A stretch of 37,867 bases of DNA from Myroides guanonis (lineage in GTDB: Bacteria; Bacteroidota; Bacteroidia; Flavobacteriales; Flavobacteriaceae). Shown here piece after piece: positions 23,742-32,873 of the stretch (its first letter is position 1; the number at the start of each line of letters is the position of its first letter). A model generated the notes under the pieces. The model was not told the origin of the DNA. It saw only the letters and a program-made list of their open reading frames with translations, and searched no databases. The position numbers and the translations under genes were made by a program. The stretch covers positions 1 to 37,867 of the forward strand of contig NZ_FORU01000020.1 of assembly GCF_900114085.1 (NCBI RefSeq), in the 5' to 3' direction.

Positions 23742-24290
23742 ATGAACAAAACGATTAAAAATAACGGAGTCCTTTTCGGACTTATCCTAGCTTCTTGGTA
23801 CAGCATTTCTACATTGCTTATCTTCTTTTTTTATCAAGAATTATTTGTCAATGTCTATATGGGTTTTACTAATACTTTAGTAAGCCTAAGTGTAGCAACC
23901 ATTTCTTTACTAGTTGCAAAGAAGAAGTTGGGAGGTCGAATCACATTCAAAGACGCATTTACTTCTTATCTAATCCCTATAGTTATGGGCCTAGCTGCTT
24001 TAATTATAGTTTCCATGATTCTCTTTAACATCGTTGATCCTTCTATGAAAGAAGTTTTCATAAACATGAGTATTGCATTTACTAAAAAAAACATGGGAGG
24101 ATTACAAGTAGCTCCAGAAGCTATTGAATCTACTATAGAGCAAATAAAGAACACTGACAACTTCAGTATTTCAAATCAATTTAAGGCATTCGCATGGAAA
24201 ACTCTACTATACTCTATAGGAGGTATGCTTATAGCTTTAATTTTGAGAAATCAATCAGAATTTTCAACCGCAGCTACACCAAATCAATAG
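23742..24290 (+). CDS. DUF4199-like membrane protein
   Basis: A 182-residue integral membrane protein with a short N-terminal KTIKNNG and four hydrophobic helices (about 9-28, 35-55, 72-95 and 150-168). A soluble, amphipathic region lies between helices 3 and 4 (about 96-148), including IESTIEQIKNTDNFS. The pattern fits the DUF4199 family, which is common in Bacteroidota and has no assigned function. The ATG at 23742 is used rather than the in-frame TTG at 23715, which falls before the predicted transcript start. It begins a run of four close genes and sits six bases before the glycosyltransferase gene, so it may help place that enzyme in the membrane; that is inference. Confidence 0.75.
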   Translation: MNKTIKNNGVLFGLILASWYSISTLLIFFFYQELFVNVYMGFTNTLVSLSVATISLLVAKKKLGGRITFKDAFTSYLIPIVMGLAALIIVSMILFNIVDPSMKEVFINMSIAFTKKNMGGLQVAPEAIESTIEQIKNTDNFSISNQFKAFAWKTLLYSIGGMLIALILRNQSEFSTAATPNQ

Positions 24291-24296
24291 TTACAC

Positions 24297-25253
24297 ATGA
24301 ATATATCCCTTGTTATTCCTTTATTAAACGAGGCTGAGTCATTACCTGAGCTCCATCAATGGATTGTAAAAGTAATGGATCGAGAAAAATTTACCTATGA
24401 ATTGCTTTTTATTGATGATGGTAGTACTGATGATTCTTGGAAAATCATTAGTTCTCTTTCCAAAATCAACCCTAATGTAAAAGGTATTAGATTCCAGAAG
24501 AATTACGGTAAATCTCAGGCTCTACATGCAGGTTTTGAAGTAGCACAAGGAGATGTAATCATCACTATGGATGCCGATTTACAAGATAGTCCTGATGAAA
24601 TCCCAGGTCTTTATAAACTCATTACAGAAGACAACTTTGATTTGATATCAGGTTGGAAGAAAAAACGACATGATTCGGTTATCGCTAAAAACATTCCTTC
24701 AAAACTTTTCAATTGGGCAGCAAGAAAAACATCTGGTGTTGAGCTAAATGATTTTAATTGTGGATTAAAAGCCTATAAGAAAGCGGTTGTTAAAAATATC
24801 GAAGTATCAGGTGAAATGCATCGTTATATACCTGTTTTAGCTAAAAATGCAGGTTATAACCGCATCGGAGAAAAAATAGTACAACATCAAGCTAGAAAAT
24901 ATGGAACCACTAAGTTCGGCATGGAACGGTTCATCAACGGTTTCTTAGATCTAATCACCATCTGGTTTTTATCCAAATTTGGCAAACGACCAATGCATCT
25001 TTTTGGAGCCTTAGGTGTTTTAATGTTTACTATTGGTTTTATTGTAGCCCTAACCATTGGATCAAAAAAGCTATATAAACTATATCTAGAACTACCTACA
25101 ATATTGATTACCCAAGACCCATGGTTTTATATTGCATTAACCACCATGATAATCGGTACTCAATTTTTCTTGGCAGGTTTTCTAGGAGAAATTATTTTAA
25201 AAACGAAAAACAAAGAAAAGGAATACAGAGTTTCAGACCAAATTGGAATGTAA
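24297..25253 (+). CDS. Glycosyltransferase family 2, polyprenyl-phosphate type
   Basis: A 318-residue membrane glycosyltransferase. The GT-A catalytic domain (1-about 215) shows IPLLNEAESLPEL, DDGSTD (40-45), a DADLQD metal-binding motif (92-97) and the DFNCGLKAYKK segment. Two membrane helices follow (about 227-252 and 275-300). This is the architecture of dolichol/undecaprenyl-phosphate sugar transferases such as GtrB and ArnC, which load one sugar onto a lipid carrier for use on the outer face of the inner membrane. The sugar is not predictable. It lies between the DUF4199 gene (6 bases) and a phosphohexomutase gene (19 bases). Confidence 0.92.
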   Translation: MNISLVIPLLNEAESLPELHQWIVKVMDREKFTYELLFIDDGSTDDSWKIISSLSKINPNVKGIRFQKNYGKSQALHAGFEVAQGDVIITMDADLQDSPDEIPGLYKLITEDNFDLISGWKKKRHDSVIAKNIPSKLFNWAARKTSGVELNDFNCGLKAYKKAVVKNIEVSGEMHRYIPVLAKNAGYNRIGEKIVQHQARKYGTTKFGMERFINGFLDLITIWFLSKFGKRPMHLFGALGVLMFTIGFIVALTIGSKKLYKLYLELPTILITQDPWFYIALTTMIIGTQFFLAGFLGEIILKTKNKEKEYRVSDQIGM

Positions 25254-25272
25254 TCCTTAAAAATACTATACT

Positions 25273-27000
25273 ATGAAGATAGAAAGAGAAATATTAGATA
25301 AAGTAAACCCTTGGCTAGAAAGCCCGTTTGATATAGAAACTCAGGATCTTGTAAAAGACCTAATGACTTCTGACCCTTCAAAACTAGAAGATAGTTTTTA
25401 CAAAAATCTAGAATTTGGAACAGGAGGAATGAGAGGTATAATGGGAGTTGGTACAAATAGAATCAACAAATACACTTTAGGTAAAAACACCCAAGGACTT
25501 TCAAACTATCTAAAAAAGTGTTTCTCCAATGAAAACATTAAGGTAGCTATAGCCTATGATTGTAGACACAATAGTAAATCATTAGCAAAAATAGTTGCAG
25601 ACGTTTTCACAGCTAATGGAATAGAAGTGTTTTTATTTTCTGACTTACGTCCCACACCAGAACTTTCATTTGCAGTAAAACACCTGAAATGTAAAGCTGG
25701 TATTGTATTGACAGCCTCACATAACCCACCTGAATACAATGGTTATAAAGTATATTGGGAAGACGGAGGTCAGCTAGTACCACCACAAGATGGAGAAATT
25801 ATTCAAGAAATTGAACAACTTGCTTATACTGACATTCTATTCTCTGGAAATGAAACTCTATTGAACTATATAGACAAAGAAGTAGATCAAGCTTTCATAG
25901 ATTCTTGCATTCAAAATGCAAGTTTCAACATACCCCAAGAATCCAAAGACCAATTAAAAATAGTCTTTACTCCACTACACGGAACCTCAGTAACTATAAT
26001 CCCAAGCGTTTTAGAACAAGCAGGTTATAAAAACGTCTCAATTGTAAGCGAACAGAAAGAACCTAACGGGGACTTCCCTACCGTTAAGTCCCCAAATCCA
26101 GAAGAGCCTGAAGCTTTAAAACTAGCTTTAGAACTAGCTGAAAAGACAGGGGCTGATATAGTAATTGGAACCGACCCAGATTCTGATCGTTTAGGAGTAG
26201 CTGTACGTGATTCCAATGGAACCATGATTCTTCTTAACGGAAACCAAACTATGGCTATTATGACTGCTTTTTTATTGGAGCAATGGAAACGAAACAAAGG
26301 ATTCAAAGGCAATGAGTTTATTGGAACAACCATAGTATCTACTCCAATGATGCTTGAATTAGCATCGGCTTATGGAATTGAATGTAAAGTTGGTTTAACA
26401 GGTTTTAAATGGATCGCTAAAATGATAAAAGACTTTCCAGAACAACAATTTATTGGTGGTGGAGAAGAAAGTTTTGGATATATGATTGGAGATGCTGTTA
26501 GAGATAAAGATGCTGTTGCTTCTACCCTTTTGGTATGTGAAATAGCCGCTATTGCAAAAGCTGCTGGAAGCTCTATATATCAAGAACTACTCAATTTATA
26601 TTTAGACTACGGTTTTTATAAAGAACACTTGATATCGCTTACTAAAAAAGGAATAGAAGGAGCAAATGAAATAAAGCAAATGATGATTGACTTACGCGAA
26701 AATCCAGTTTCTGAAATAAACGGCGAACGTGTAATATTCATAGAAGACTATCAAAGCAGTGAGGCAAGGAATCTATTTACAGAAGAAATCGAACCTATTG
26801 AAATTCCAAAATCAAATGTTTTGATTTACTATCTTGAAGATGGAAGTAAAATCTGCGCAAGACCTAGTGGAACGGAACCTAAAATAAAATTCTATTTTAG
26901 TGTAAATACGGACTTACAAAGTCTTGATAAAATTGCATCAGCCGAAGCATACTTAAATCAAAAAATTGAAAATATCATTTCCGATATGAACTTAAATTAG
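25273..27000 (+). CDS. Phosphoglucomutase/phosphomannomutase family phosphohexomutase
   Basis: A 575-residue alpha-D-phosphohexomutase that interconverts hexose 1- and 6-phosphates. The four family landmarks are in order: the active-site phosphoserine loop TASHNP with Ser149, the metal loop DPDSDR (301-306), the sugar-binding GGEESFG (396-402) and the phosphate-binding RPSGTEPKIKFY (530-541). The length matches the long PGM2-like branch that is usual in Bacteroidota. Specificity for glucose, mannose or ribose phosphates cannot be separated by eye. It follows the glycosyltransferase by 19 bases and precedes the ABC exporter by 24, so supply of an activated sugar for that pathway is plausible. 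Confidence 0.92.
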   Translation: MKIEREILDKVNPWLESPFDIETQDLVKDLMTSDPSKLEDSFYKNLEFGTGGMRGIMGVGTNRINKYTLGKNTQGLSNYLKKCFSNENIKVAIAYDCRHNSKSLAKIVADVFTANGIEVFLFSDLRPTPELSFAVKHLKCKAGIVLTASHNPPEYNGYKVYWEDGGQLVPPQDGEIIQEIEQLAYTDILFSGNETLLNYIDKEVDQAFIDSCIQNASFNIPQESKDQLKIVFTPLHGTSVTIIPSVLEQAGYKNVSIVSEQKEPNGDFPTVKSPNPEEPEALKLALELAEKTGADIVIGTDPDSDRLGVAVRDSNGTMILLNGNQTMAIMTAFLLEQWKRNKGFKGNEFIGTTIVSTPMMLELASAYGIECKVGLTGFKWIAKMIKDFPEQQFIGGGEESFGYMIGDAVRDKDAVASTLLVCEIAAIAKAAGSSIYQELLNLYLDYGFYKEHLISLTKKGIEGANEIKQMMIDLRENPVSEINGERVIFIEDYQSSEARNLFTEEIEPIEIPKSNVLIYYLEDGSKICARPSGTEPKIKFYFSVNTDLQSLDKIASAEAYLNQKIENIISDMNLN

Positions 27001-27024
27001 TTCTCATCTATTGAACTTAAAAAT

Positions 27025-28854
27025 ATGAATGAATATTTCAAAAAAATAATTCGCTTTGCGAAACCGTACAAAAAGTATGCATACTTAAATATATTTTTCA
27101 ATATTTTGTATGCACTCTTTAGCGCAGTATCTTTTGTCGCACTAATTCCTCTACTTCAAGTACTTTTTGACGATGAGAAAAAAATATACGAAAAGCCAAC
27201 CTATCAAGGTCTCACTCAATTGAGTAAATACTTAGAAGATTCCATGTCCTATTTTCTATCACAATACGCAGAAGAACACGGATCACAAAGCACCCTAATA
27301 ATAATGGTAGGAGTTATTCTTACACTTTTTTTATTAAAAAATCTTTTTAATTACTGGGCTATGTATTTCATTACCTTTCTTAGAAATGGGGTATTAAAAG
27401 ACATACGCAATGCAATGTACAAAAAGACACTAGAGCTACCTCTCTCCTTTTTTTCTGAAAAAAGAAAGGGAGATGTTATATCTAGGATGACTTCTGATGT
27501 TTTAGAAATTCAACACTCTTTTTTATCTGTGTTAGAATTATTGGTTCGTGAACCTTTAACAATACTATTTACTATCATTACGATGTTTGTAATTAGTCCG
27601 AAATTAACTCTTTTTGTCTTCATATTTATTCCAATTGCTGGGTTCATTATTTCTATAGTGGGTAAAACTCTCAAGAAGAACTCTCAAAAAGCATCTCAAG
27701 AACAAGGATATTTCCTTTCTATTATTGAAGAGTCTTTAGCTGGACTAAAAGTGATAAAGAGTTTTAATTCCGAACCAACATTCAATAGTAAATTTCAAGA
27801 GTCCACTTCAGAGTTTTATCATTTAAATAATAAAATACTAAATCGACAAAACCTATCTTCTCCATTAAGTGAATTCTTAGGAATAGTAACCATCGGAGTT
27901 TTATTAATATTTGGTGGACATATGGTTCTAGTAGATCAAACTCTTTCTGGCGCCTCTTTCCTAGGATATATAACACTTGCATACAATGTATTAACACCTG
28001 CTAAAGCTATCTCCAAAGCTTCATACAGCTTAAAGAAAGGAGATGCAGCAGCAGAACGAGTACTTGAAATCTTGGAAGAAGAGAATCCAATTACTAATAA
28101 AGAAAATGCTACACAAAAAGTAAGCTTTGACAAAGAGATTAAACTAGACAATATTTCTTTTAAATACGAAGATGATTGGGTATTAGAAAACTTTAGTTTA
28201 GATATACCAAAAGGAAAAACCGTAGCACTTGTAGGACAATCCGGAAGTGGAAAAAGTACTATTGCAAATCTACTTACCCGCTTTTGGGATATCAACAAGG
28301 GTAGTATTCAAATAGATGGAACTGACATACGCGATTTAAACCTAACAGATGTTAGAGCAATGATGGGACTAGTTACTCAAGATAGTATCCTATTCAATGA
28401 CTCCATTAAAAACAATATAAAGTTAGGTAAAGAAGATGCTACAGATGAAGAAATAATTCAAGCATTAAAAACTGCTAACGCCTATGAATTTGTAAAAGAC
28501 CTACCAGAAGGTATTCATACCAATATTGGAGATTCAGGAAACAAACTATCAGGGGGTCAAAAACAACGACTATCTATAGCAAGAGCAGTTCTAAAAAACC
28601 CTCCCATAATGATACTAGATGAAGCAACATCAGCCTTAGATACAGAAAGCGAAAAACTAGTACAAGTAGCGTTGGAAAACATGATGATGAACAGAACATC
28701 TATTGTAATTGCTCATCGCCTTTCTACTATTCAAAAAGCAGATTGGATTGTGGTAATGCAAAAAGGAAAGATTGTAGAACAAGGTACCCATGACAGTCTT
28801 TATCATTTAGGAGGAACCTATACAAACCTAGTTTCACTACAAACATTGGAATAA
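27025..28854 (+). CDS. ABC exporter, MsbA-like (fused permease and ATPase)
   Basis: A 609-residue half-transporter. The membrane domain (about 20-335) has six helices, with a hydrophilic insertion between the first two (about 49-90). The nucleotide-binding domain has Walker A GQSGSGKST (404-412), a Q loop at Gln452, the signature LSGGQKQR (508-515), Walker B ILDEATSALD (530-539) and a switch His564. It would act as a homodimer in the inner membrane. The closest named relatives are MsbA-type lipid A or glycolipid flippases, though many exporters share this form. It closes the four-gene run and is followed by a hairpin terminator. Confidence 0.92.
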   Translation: MNEYFKKIIRFAKPYKKYAYLNIFFNILYALFSAVSFVALIPLLQVLFDDEKKIYEKPTYQGLTQLSKYLEDSMSYFLSQYAEEHGSQSTLIIMVGVILTLFLLKNLFNYWAMYFITFLRNGVLKDIRNAMYKKTLELPLSFFSEKRKGDVISRMTSDVLEIQHSFLSVLELLVREPLTILFTIITMFVISPKLTLFVFIFIPIAGFIISIVGKTLKKNSQKASQEQGYFLSIIEESLAGLKVIKSFNSEPTFNSKFQESTSEFYHLNNKILNRQNLSSPLSEFLGIVTIGVLLIFGGHMVLVDQTLSGASFLGYITLAYNVLTPAKAISKASYSLKKGDAAAERVLEILEEENPITNKENATQKVSFDKEIKLDNISFKYEDDWVLENFSLDIPKGKTVALVGQSGSGKSTIANLLTRFWDINKGSIQIDGTDIRDLNLTDVRAMMGLVTQDSILFNDSIKNNIKLGKEDATDEEIIQALKTANAYEFVKDLPEGIHTNIGDSGNKLSGGQKQRLSIARAVLKNPPIMILDEATSALDTESEKLVQVALENMMMNRTSIVIAHRLSTIQKADWIVVMQKGKIVEQGTHDSLYHLGGTYTNLVSLQTLE

Positions 28855-28910
28855 TTTTTTCCTACTAAATAAAAAATAAGTATCTTCGAGTTGAAGAGTT
28901 CTTTATCATT

Positions 28911-28949
28911 AACAAGCGTATGTATCATCTACTTACGCTTGTTCTTTTT
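28911..28949 (+). terminator. Terminator of the DUF4199-GT2-mutase-ABC operon
   Basis: AACAAGCGTA (28911-28920), 13-base loop, TACGCTTGTT (28934-28943), then CTTTTT. It stands 56 bases after the ABC gene. Confidence 0.75.
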
Positions 28950-29068
28950 AACAACTTTTTCAAAGGATATGTATTACCTATCCATTTTTAAAACGTTGCA
29001 ATCTATTTATTTTACAAAACAGATAGTACAAAACAATAGTGCTTCAAAATTAAAATAGCCTCGTAATT

Positions 29069-30256
29069 ATGAATACATCCCATCAAATAATACACTCCAT
29101 TTTAGATAACGATTTTTATAAGTTCACCATGCAACACGCAGCCATAAAGCTGTTTCCGTATGCTGAAGCATCTTATATATTTATCAATCGAGGAAAACAT
29201 GAGTTTCCAGAAGGATTTTCAGAAGCATTGCGTTTAGCTATAAATGAAATGGCAACCCTCAAACTCACTAAAGAAGAGAAAAGTTTTCTAAGTAAAACTT
29301 GCCCTTATTTAGACCCTACTTATTTGGATTTTCTACAAGGATATCATTTCGATCCATCTGAAGTAAAAATCATTCAAAATGGTAAAGAGTTAAAAGTAGA
29401 AATTGAAGGATATTGGTATCGTACAATATTATGGGAAGTCCCTTTAATGTCTATAATCTGCGAACTTTACTACCAACTAACAGGATTAGAAAGAGAATCA
29501 AATGATTTTGTGATTGAGCATACACGTGAGAAAATAGAAAACTATAAAAAACTAGGAATCAATATAGCTGAGTTTGGCACAAGAAGAAGACACTCATACG
29601 ACGTGCATCAATTAGTAGTTCATACACTAAAAACATATGGAGAACCTTCATTCATAGGAACAAGTAATGTGCATTTAGCGATGAAATACAATACTAAACC
29701 TATAGGAACTCATGCACATGAATGGTTTATGTTTCATGCTGCAAAATACGGCTTCAAAATGGCTAATTCTATGGGATTAGAACATTGGGTTGACATATAT
29801 AGAGGCGACTTGGGAATTGCTCTAACAGACACCTATACAAGTACTGTATTTTTCGAACAATTTGACAAAAAGTTTGCGAAATTATTTGATGGAGTTCGAC
29901 ACGACAGCGGTGATCCTCTAGATTTTGCTGACCAAACTATCGAACACTATAAAAAACTAGGCATAAACCCCCTTTCTAAAACCATTATTTTCTCAGATGG
30001 ACTTAATCCAGAAAAAGTAGAACGCATTGTCGAACACTGCAAAGGAAAAGTTGGAATATCATTTGGTGTAGGTACAGACTTTACTAATGATGTAGGTCTC
30101 AAACCAATGAATATAGTAATCAAGATGAAACAAGCATATCCTGAAGGAGGTGACTGGACAGATGTAGTTAAACTTTCTGATGAGCCTAAAAAACATACAG
30201 GCACAGCAGAGATGATAGAATTAGCTCAACGATTATTAAATATTCCGCTGACTTAA
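29069..30256 (+). CDS. pncB: Nicotinate phosphoribosyltransferase
   Basis: A 395-residue enzyme that joins nicotinate to PRPP, the entry step of the Preiss-Handler NAD salvage route. Family landmarks are LDNDFYKFTMQ near the N-terminus, EFGTRRRHSYDVH (168-180), FIGTSNVHLA, and GTHAHEWFM (213-221), where His217 corresponds to the residue phosphorylated by ATP in the enterobacterial enzyme. VRHDSGDP and the phosphate-binding FGVGTDFTND follow. The length is normal. It stands alone between the ABC operon terminator and ndk. I see no consensus promoter in the 120 bases before it. Confidence 0.95.
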   Translation: MNTSHQIIHSILDNDFYKFTMQHAAIKLFPYAEASYIFINRGKHEFPEGFSEALRLAINEMATLKLTKEEKSFLSKTCPYLDPTYLDFLQGYHFDPSEVKIIQNGKELKVEIEGYWYRTILWEVPLMSIICELYYQLTGLERESNDFVIEHTREKIENYKKLGINIAEFGTRRRHSYDVHQLVVHTLKTYGEPSFIGTSNVHLAMKYNTKPIGTHAHEWFMFHAAKYGFKMANSMGLEHWVDIYRGDLGIALTDTYTSTVFFEQFDKKFAKLFDGVRHDSGDPLDFADQTIEHYKKLGINPLSKTIIFSDGLNPEKVERIVEHCKGKVGISFGVGTDFTNDVGLKPMNIVIKMKQAYPEGGDWTDVVKLSDEPKKHTGTAEMIELAQRLLNIPLT

Positions 30257-30343
30257 GTTTATTTTCTTGCAGTATAACACAAATAAAAAACAGATTTTAT
30301 CCTTTTTTTAATAATCGAAATTCGGAAAAACCACTTAAAAGTG

Positions 30344-30351
30344 TATTTTTG
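30344..30351 (+). promoter_or_regulatory. -7 element of ndk
   Basis: TATTTTTG, with TTC (30321-30323) 20 bases upstream as a near match to TTG. The start near 30357 is about 16 bases before the ATG. Confidence 0.55.
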
Positions 30352-30372
30352 CATTAAATTAAATATTTGAAA

Positions 30373-30792
30373 ATGGCAACGAACAGAACATTTACTATGA
30401 TAAAACCGGATGCTGTAGAAGCAGGTCACATCGGTGGAATCTTAAACATGATTACAGAAGGTGGTTTCAAAATTGTAGCTTTAAAATTGACTCAGCTTAC
30501 TGTAGCTGACGCTCAAAAATTTTATGAAGTTCACAGTGAAAGACCTTTCTACGGAGAATTGGTTGAATTTATGTCAAGAGGGCCAATCGTAGCAGCTATC
30601 TTAGAAAAAGAAAATGCTGTTGAAGATTTCAGAACATTAATCGGAGCAACGAACCCAGCTGATGCAGCTGAGGGAACAATCCGTAAAAAATATGCAAAAT
30701 CTATTGGTGAAAATGCAGTACACGGTTCAGATAGCGATGAAAATGCAGCTATTGAGGGTGCATTCCATTTTGCTGGAAGAGAGCAGTTTTAA
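30373..30792 (+). CDS. ndk: Nucleoside diphosphate kinase
   Basis: A 139-residue enzyme that moves phosphate between NTPs and NDPs through a phosphohistidine. It starts [15 protein letters not shown] and carries the active-site segment [13 protein letters not shown] with His117, the same number as in E. coli. The length and the C-terminal FHFAGREQF fit the family. ATG 30373 is chosen over an in-frame TTG at 30367 because the protein then begins in the usual place. It is monocistronic and ends in a near-perfect hairpin shared with the gene behind it. Confidence 0.98.
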   Translation: MATNRTFTMIKPDAVEAGHIGGILNMITEGGFKIVALKLTQLTVADAQKFYEVHSERPFYGELVEFMSRGPIVAAILEKENAVEDFRTLIGATNPADAAEGTIRKKYAKSIGENAVHGSDSDENAAIEGAFHFAGREQF

Positions 30793-30813
30793 TTAAAACG
30801 CTTTTTAATAAAT

Positions 30814-30851
30814 AAAAAAAGCTGTTTACTAGTTAGTAAACAGCTTTTTTT
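30814..30851. terminator. Bidirectional terminator
   Basis: A perfect 17-bp stem (30814-30830 with 30835-30851, core AGCTGTTTACT) around the loop AGTT. On the minus strand it overlaps the last codon of the dehydratase gene, whose stop lies inside the T run. Confidence 0.9.
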
Positions 30852-31785
30852 ATTCAAATGGAAGATTGTTTAAATCTACATTTCCTCCACTAAGTATAAT
30901 TCCAATCTTTTTTCCTTCAAAATCTTGTCTTTCCTTTATCAAGGCAGCAAGAGCAACAGCACTTGAAGGTTCAACAATTATCTTCATTCGCTCCCAAATC
31001 AGACGCATAGCACTTACAATTTCATTTTCACGAACTAATATTATACGTTTAACGTGTTCTTGAATTATTGGAAAATTCACATCTCCTAATTGAGTTTTTA
31101 GACCATCCGCAATAGTATCTGTTGTAATATTTCCTTCTATTTTTCCACTCAATAATGATCGATATGCATCATCAGCCTCTAAGGGCTCAGCCCCTATTAC
31201 TTCTATATTTGCACCAAAATAATGAGCTGCCAATGCTGTTCCCGCTAAAAGACCACCTCCACCAACCGGAACAATCAAAATATCCAAATCTGGATGAATT
31301 TCTAACATTTCCATAGCAGCAGTTGCATTTCCACGTATGACACGCAAGTCATTTGATGGATGAATAAAAGTTACTCCTTTTTCCTCAACAATCTCATTAG
31401 CTGTACGCATTCTAGCATCAAGAGAAGGAAAACACTCTATTACTTCCCCTCCATATCTCAAAATAGCATTCTTCTTTACTTCAGGCGCATCAGATGGTAC
31501 AACTATATAAGCTGGAACTCCAAGATCTCGAGCAGCTAGAGCTAATGCTTGAGCAAAATTCCCAGAAGAATGTGTTACAACACCTTTAGTCCTTTGCTCA
31601 TCCGTCAACTGTGTTATTGCATTAACAGCAGCACGCATTTTAAATGCGCCCATTCTTTGAAAGTTCTCGCATTTAAAATACAAATCATTTCCCAAGAAAT
31701 TCTCAATCATTCCTGATTCCATAATTGGAGTCTTATGAATAAAAGGCTTTATTCTCTCATGACATTCTAACAATAACTCTCTCAT
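30850..31785 (-). CDS. Threonine dehydratase / serine racemase family PLP enzyme
   Basis: A 311-residue fold-type II PLP enzyme. The Schiff-base lysine is Lys49 in GAFKMRAA. The substrate loop is SSGNFAQ (73-79), the PLP phosphate clamp is GGGGL (175-179), and the pyridine-nitrogen site lies at SGGNVDL (299-305). There is no ACT domain, so it is the short catabolic or racemase type rather than feedback-regulated IlvA. Threonine deaminase, serine dehydratase, serine racemase and hydroxyaspartate dehydratase cannot be told apart from these motifs. It is transcribed alone toward ndk, and the two share a hairpin. Confidence 0.88.
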   Translation of the reverse strand: MRELLLECHERIKPFIHKTPIMESGMIENFLGNDLYFKCENFQRMGAFKMRAAVNAITQLTDEQRTKGVVTHSSGNFAQALALAARDLGVPAYIVVPSDAPEVKKNAILRYGGEVIECFPSLDARMRTANEIVEEKGVTFIHPSNDLRVIRGNATAAMEMLEIHPDLDILIVPVGGGGLLAGTALAAHYFGANIEVIGAEPLEADDAYRSLLSGKIEGNITTDTIADGLKTQLGDVNFPIIQEHVKRIILVRENEIVSAMRLIWERMKIIVEPSSAVALAALIKERQDFEGKKIGIILSGGNVDLNNLPFE

Positions 31786-31826
31786 AACAATTTATAAACT
31801 AAATGATTCAACAAATAGCATTAAAG

Positions 31827-31857
31827 TAAAAACGCTCAAAAGAATTGAGCGTTTTTA
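31827..31857 (-). terminator. Terminator of the dual PPIase gene
   Basis: TAAAAACGCTCAA (31827-31839), loop AAGAA, TTGAGCGTTTTTA (31845-31857). It lies just after the PPIase stop and ahead of the dehydratase gene. Confidence 0.88.
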
Positions 31858-31864
31858 TATTTTT

Positions 31865-32797
31865 TTATTTTACATCCATTAATTCAACATCGAATATCAG
31901 AGTTGCGTTTGGTGGTATAGCACCTCCTGCACCACGCTCTCCATATCCTAAATAAGATGGAATCACAAAACGTGCCTTATCTCCAACTTGTAACAAAGCT
32001 ATTCCTTCGTCCCATCCTTCAATTACATGTCCTTGTCCTAAAGGAAATTCAATAGGTTTTTTACGTTTGTATGAGTTATCAAACTCTTGCCCATTTTCTA
32101 ATGAACCTTTATAGTGAACAGCAACTATTTTACCTTTTTCAGCTTTCTTACCGTCTCCTTTAACAATCATTTGGTATCTAAGACCACTTTCGGTTTTATC
32201 AAAACCAGCCGCTACTTTTTCCAAAGCTTCTGCTGCTGCTGCTCTCTCTTCTGCAATACGAGCCGCTCTTGAACCTTCGAAAGTTCTAAAAGCTTCAACT
32301 GCATTCCAGTTTTTAGCTTCTTCTCCTTCTCTTATAATTTCAATAGAATCGATTAAATCACCTTGAGCAATAGCATCCACTATATCTTGTCCTTCAACAA
32401 CATGTCCAAAAACAGTATGTTTACCATCTAACCAAGGAGTAGCTACATGCGTAATGAAAAACTGAGAACCGTTGGTTCCTGGACCTGCGTTTGCCATAGA
32501 CAATACACCTGGTTTGCTGTGGGTCAAAGTAGAATCAATTTCATCATCAAAGTGATAACCTGGTCCACCTGTTCCAGTACCTTGAGGACATCCAGCTTGA
32601 ACCATAAAGTCAGGTATCACACGGTGAAATTTTAATCCATCGTAATAAGGCTTACCTTGTTGACGAAAATCATTCTCTAAATTCCCTTCTGCCAAAGCTA
32701 CAAAGTTCCCTACAGTTCCTGGTGTTTTATCGTGTGTTAACTTAGCAATAACAACTCCTTTTGTTGTATTAAATTTTGCGTAAATCCCGTTTTCCAT
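31865..32797 (-). CDS. Cyclophilin-FKBP fusion peptidyl-prolyl isomerase
   Basis: A 310-residue protein with two unrelated PPIase domains joined head to tail. Residues 1-about 160 are a cyclophilin: [11 protein letters not shown] (57-67, catalytic Arg59), [10 protein letters not shown] (107-116), and [11 protein letters not shown] with Trp122 at the cyclosporin-contact position. An Ala/Glu/Arg-rich helical linker (about 165-200) leads to an FKBP domain (about 203-310) with VHYKG (227-231), [13 protein letters not shown] (258-265) and [13 protein letters not shown] (294-306). No signal peptide, so it should be cytoplasmic. Dual-family immunophilins of this order are reported in a few bacteria, including Flavobacterium. 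Both active sites look intact. Confidence 0.93.
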   Translation of the reverse strand: MENGIYAKFNTTKGVVIAKLTHDKTPGTVGNFVALAEGNLENDFRQQGKPYYDGLKFHRVIPDFMVQAGCPQGTGTGGPGYHFDDEIDSTLTHSKPGVLSMANAGPGTNGSQFFITHVATPWLDGKHTVFGHVVEGQDIVDAIAQGDLIDSIEIIREGEEAKNWNAVEAFRTFEGSRAARIAEERAAAAEALEKVAAGFDKTESGLRYQMIVKGDGKKAEKGKIVAVHYKGSLENGQEFDNSYKRKKPIEFPLGQGHVIEGWDEGIALLQVGDKARFVIPSYLGYGERGAGGAIPPNATLIFDVELMDVK

Positions 32798-32824
32798 GTT
32801 TATTTCTAATTTTTAATAATAGTA

Positions 32825-32832
32825 CAAATATA
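32825..32832 (-). promoter_or_regulatory. -7 element of the dual PPIase gene
   Basis: Minus strand TATATTTG, about 28 bases before the ATG. No TTG at the expected spacing. Confidence 0.45.
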
Positions 32833-32837
32833 AAAGT

Positions 32838-32865
32838 ATTCCTTACAAAAATAATATAAAGGAAT
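32838..32865 (-). terminator. Weak candidate terminator of the MFS gene
   Basis: ATTCCTT (32838-32844) with AAGGAAT (32859-32865) around 14 bases. On the minus strand it is followed by ACTTTTA. It is AT-rich and weak; read-through into the PPIase gene is possible. Confidence 0.35.
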
Positions 32866-32873
32866 CACAACTT

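Noticed and set aside
28881..28888. TATCTTCG before the hairpin at 28911, a possible promoter of a small RNA
   Set aside because: It has one mismatch in the key TTTG, no TTG at usable distance, and the hairpin is well explained as the terminator of the ABC operon.
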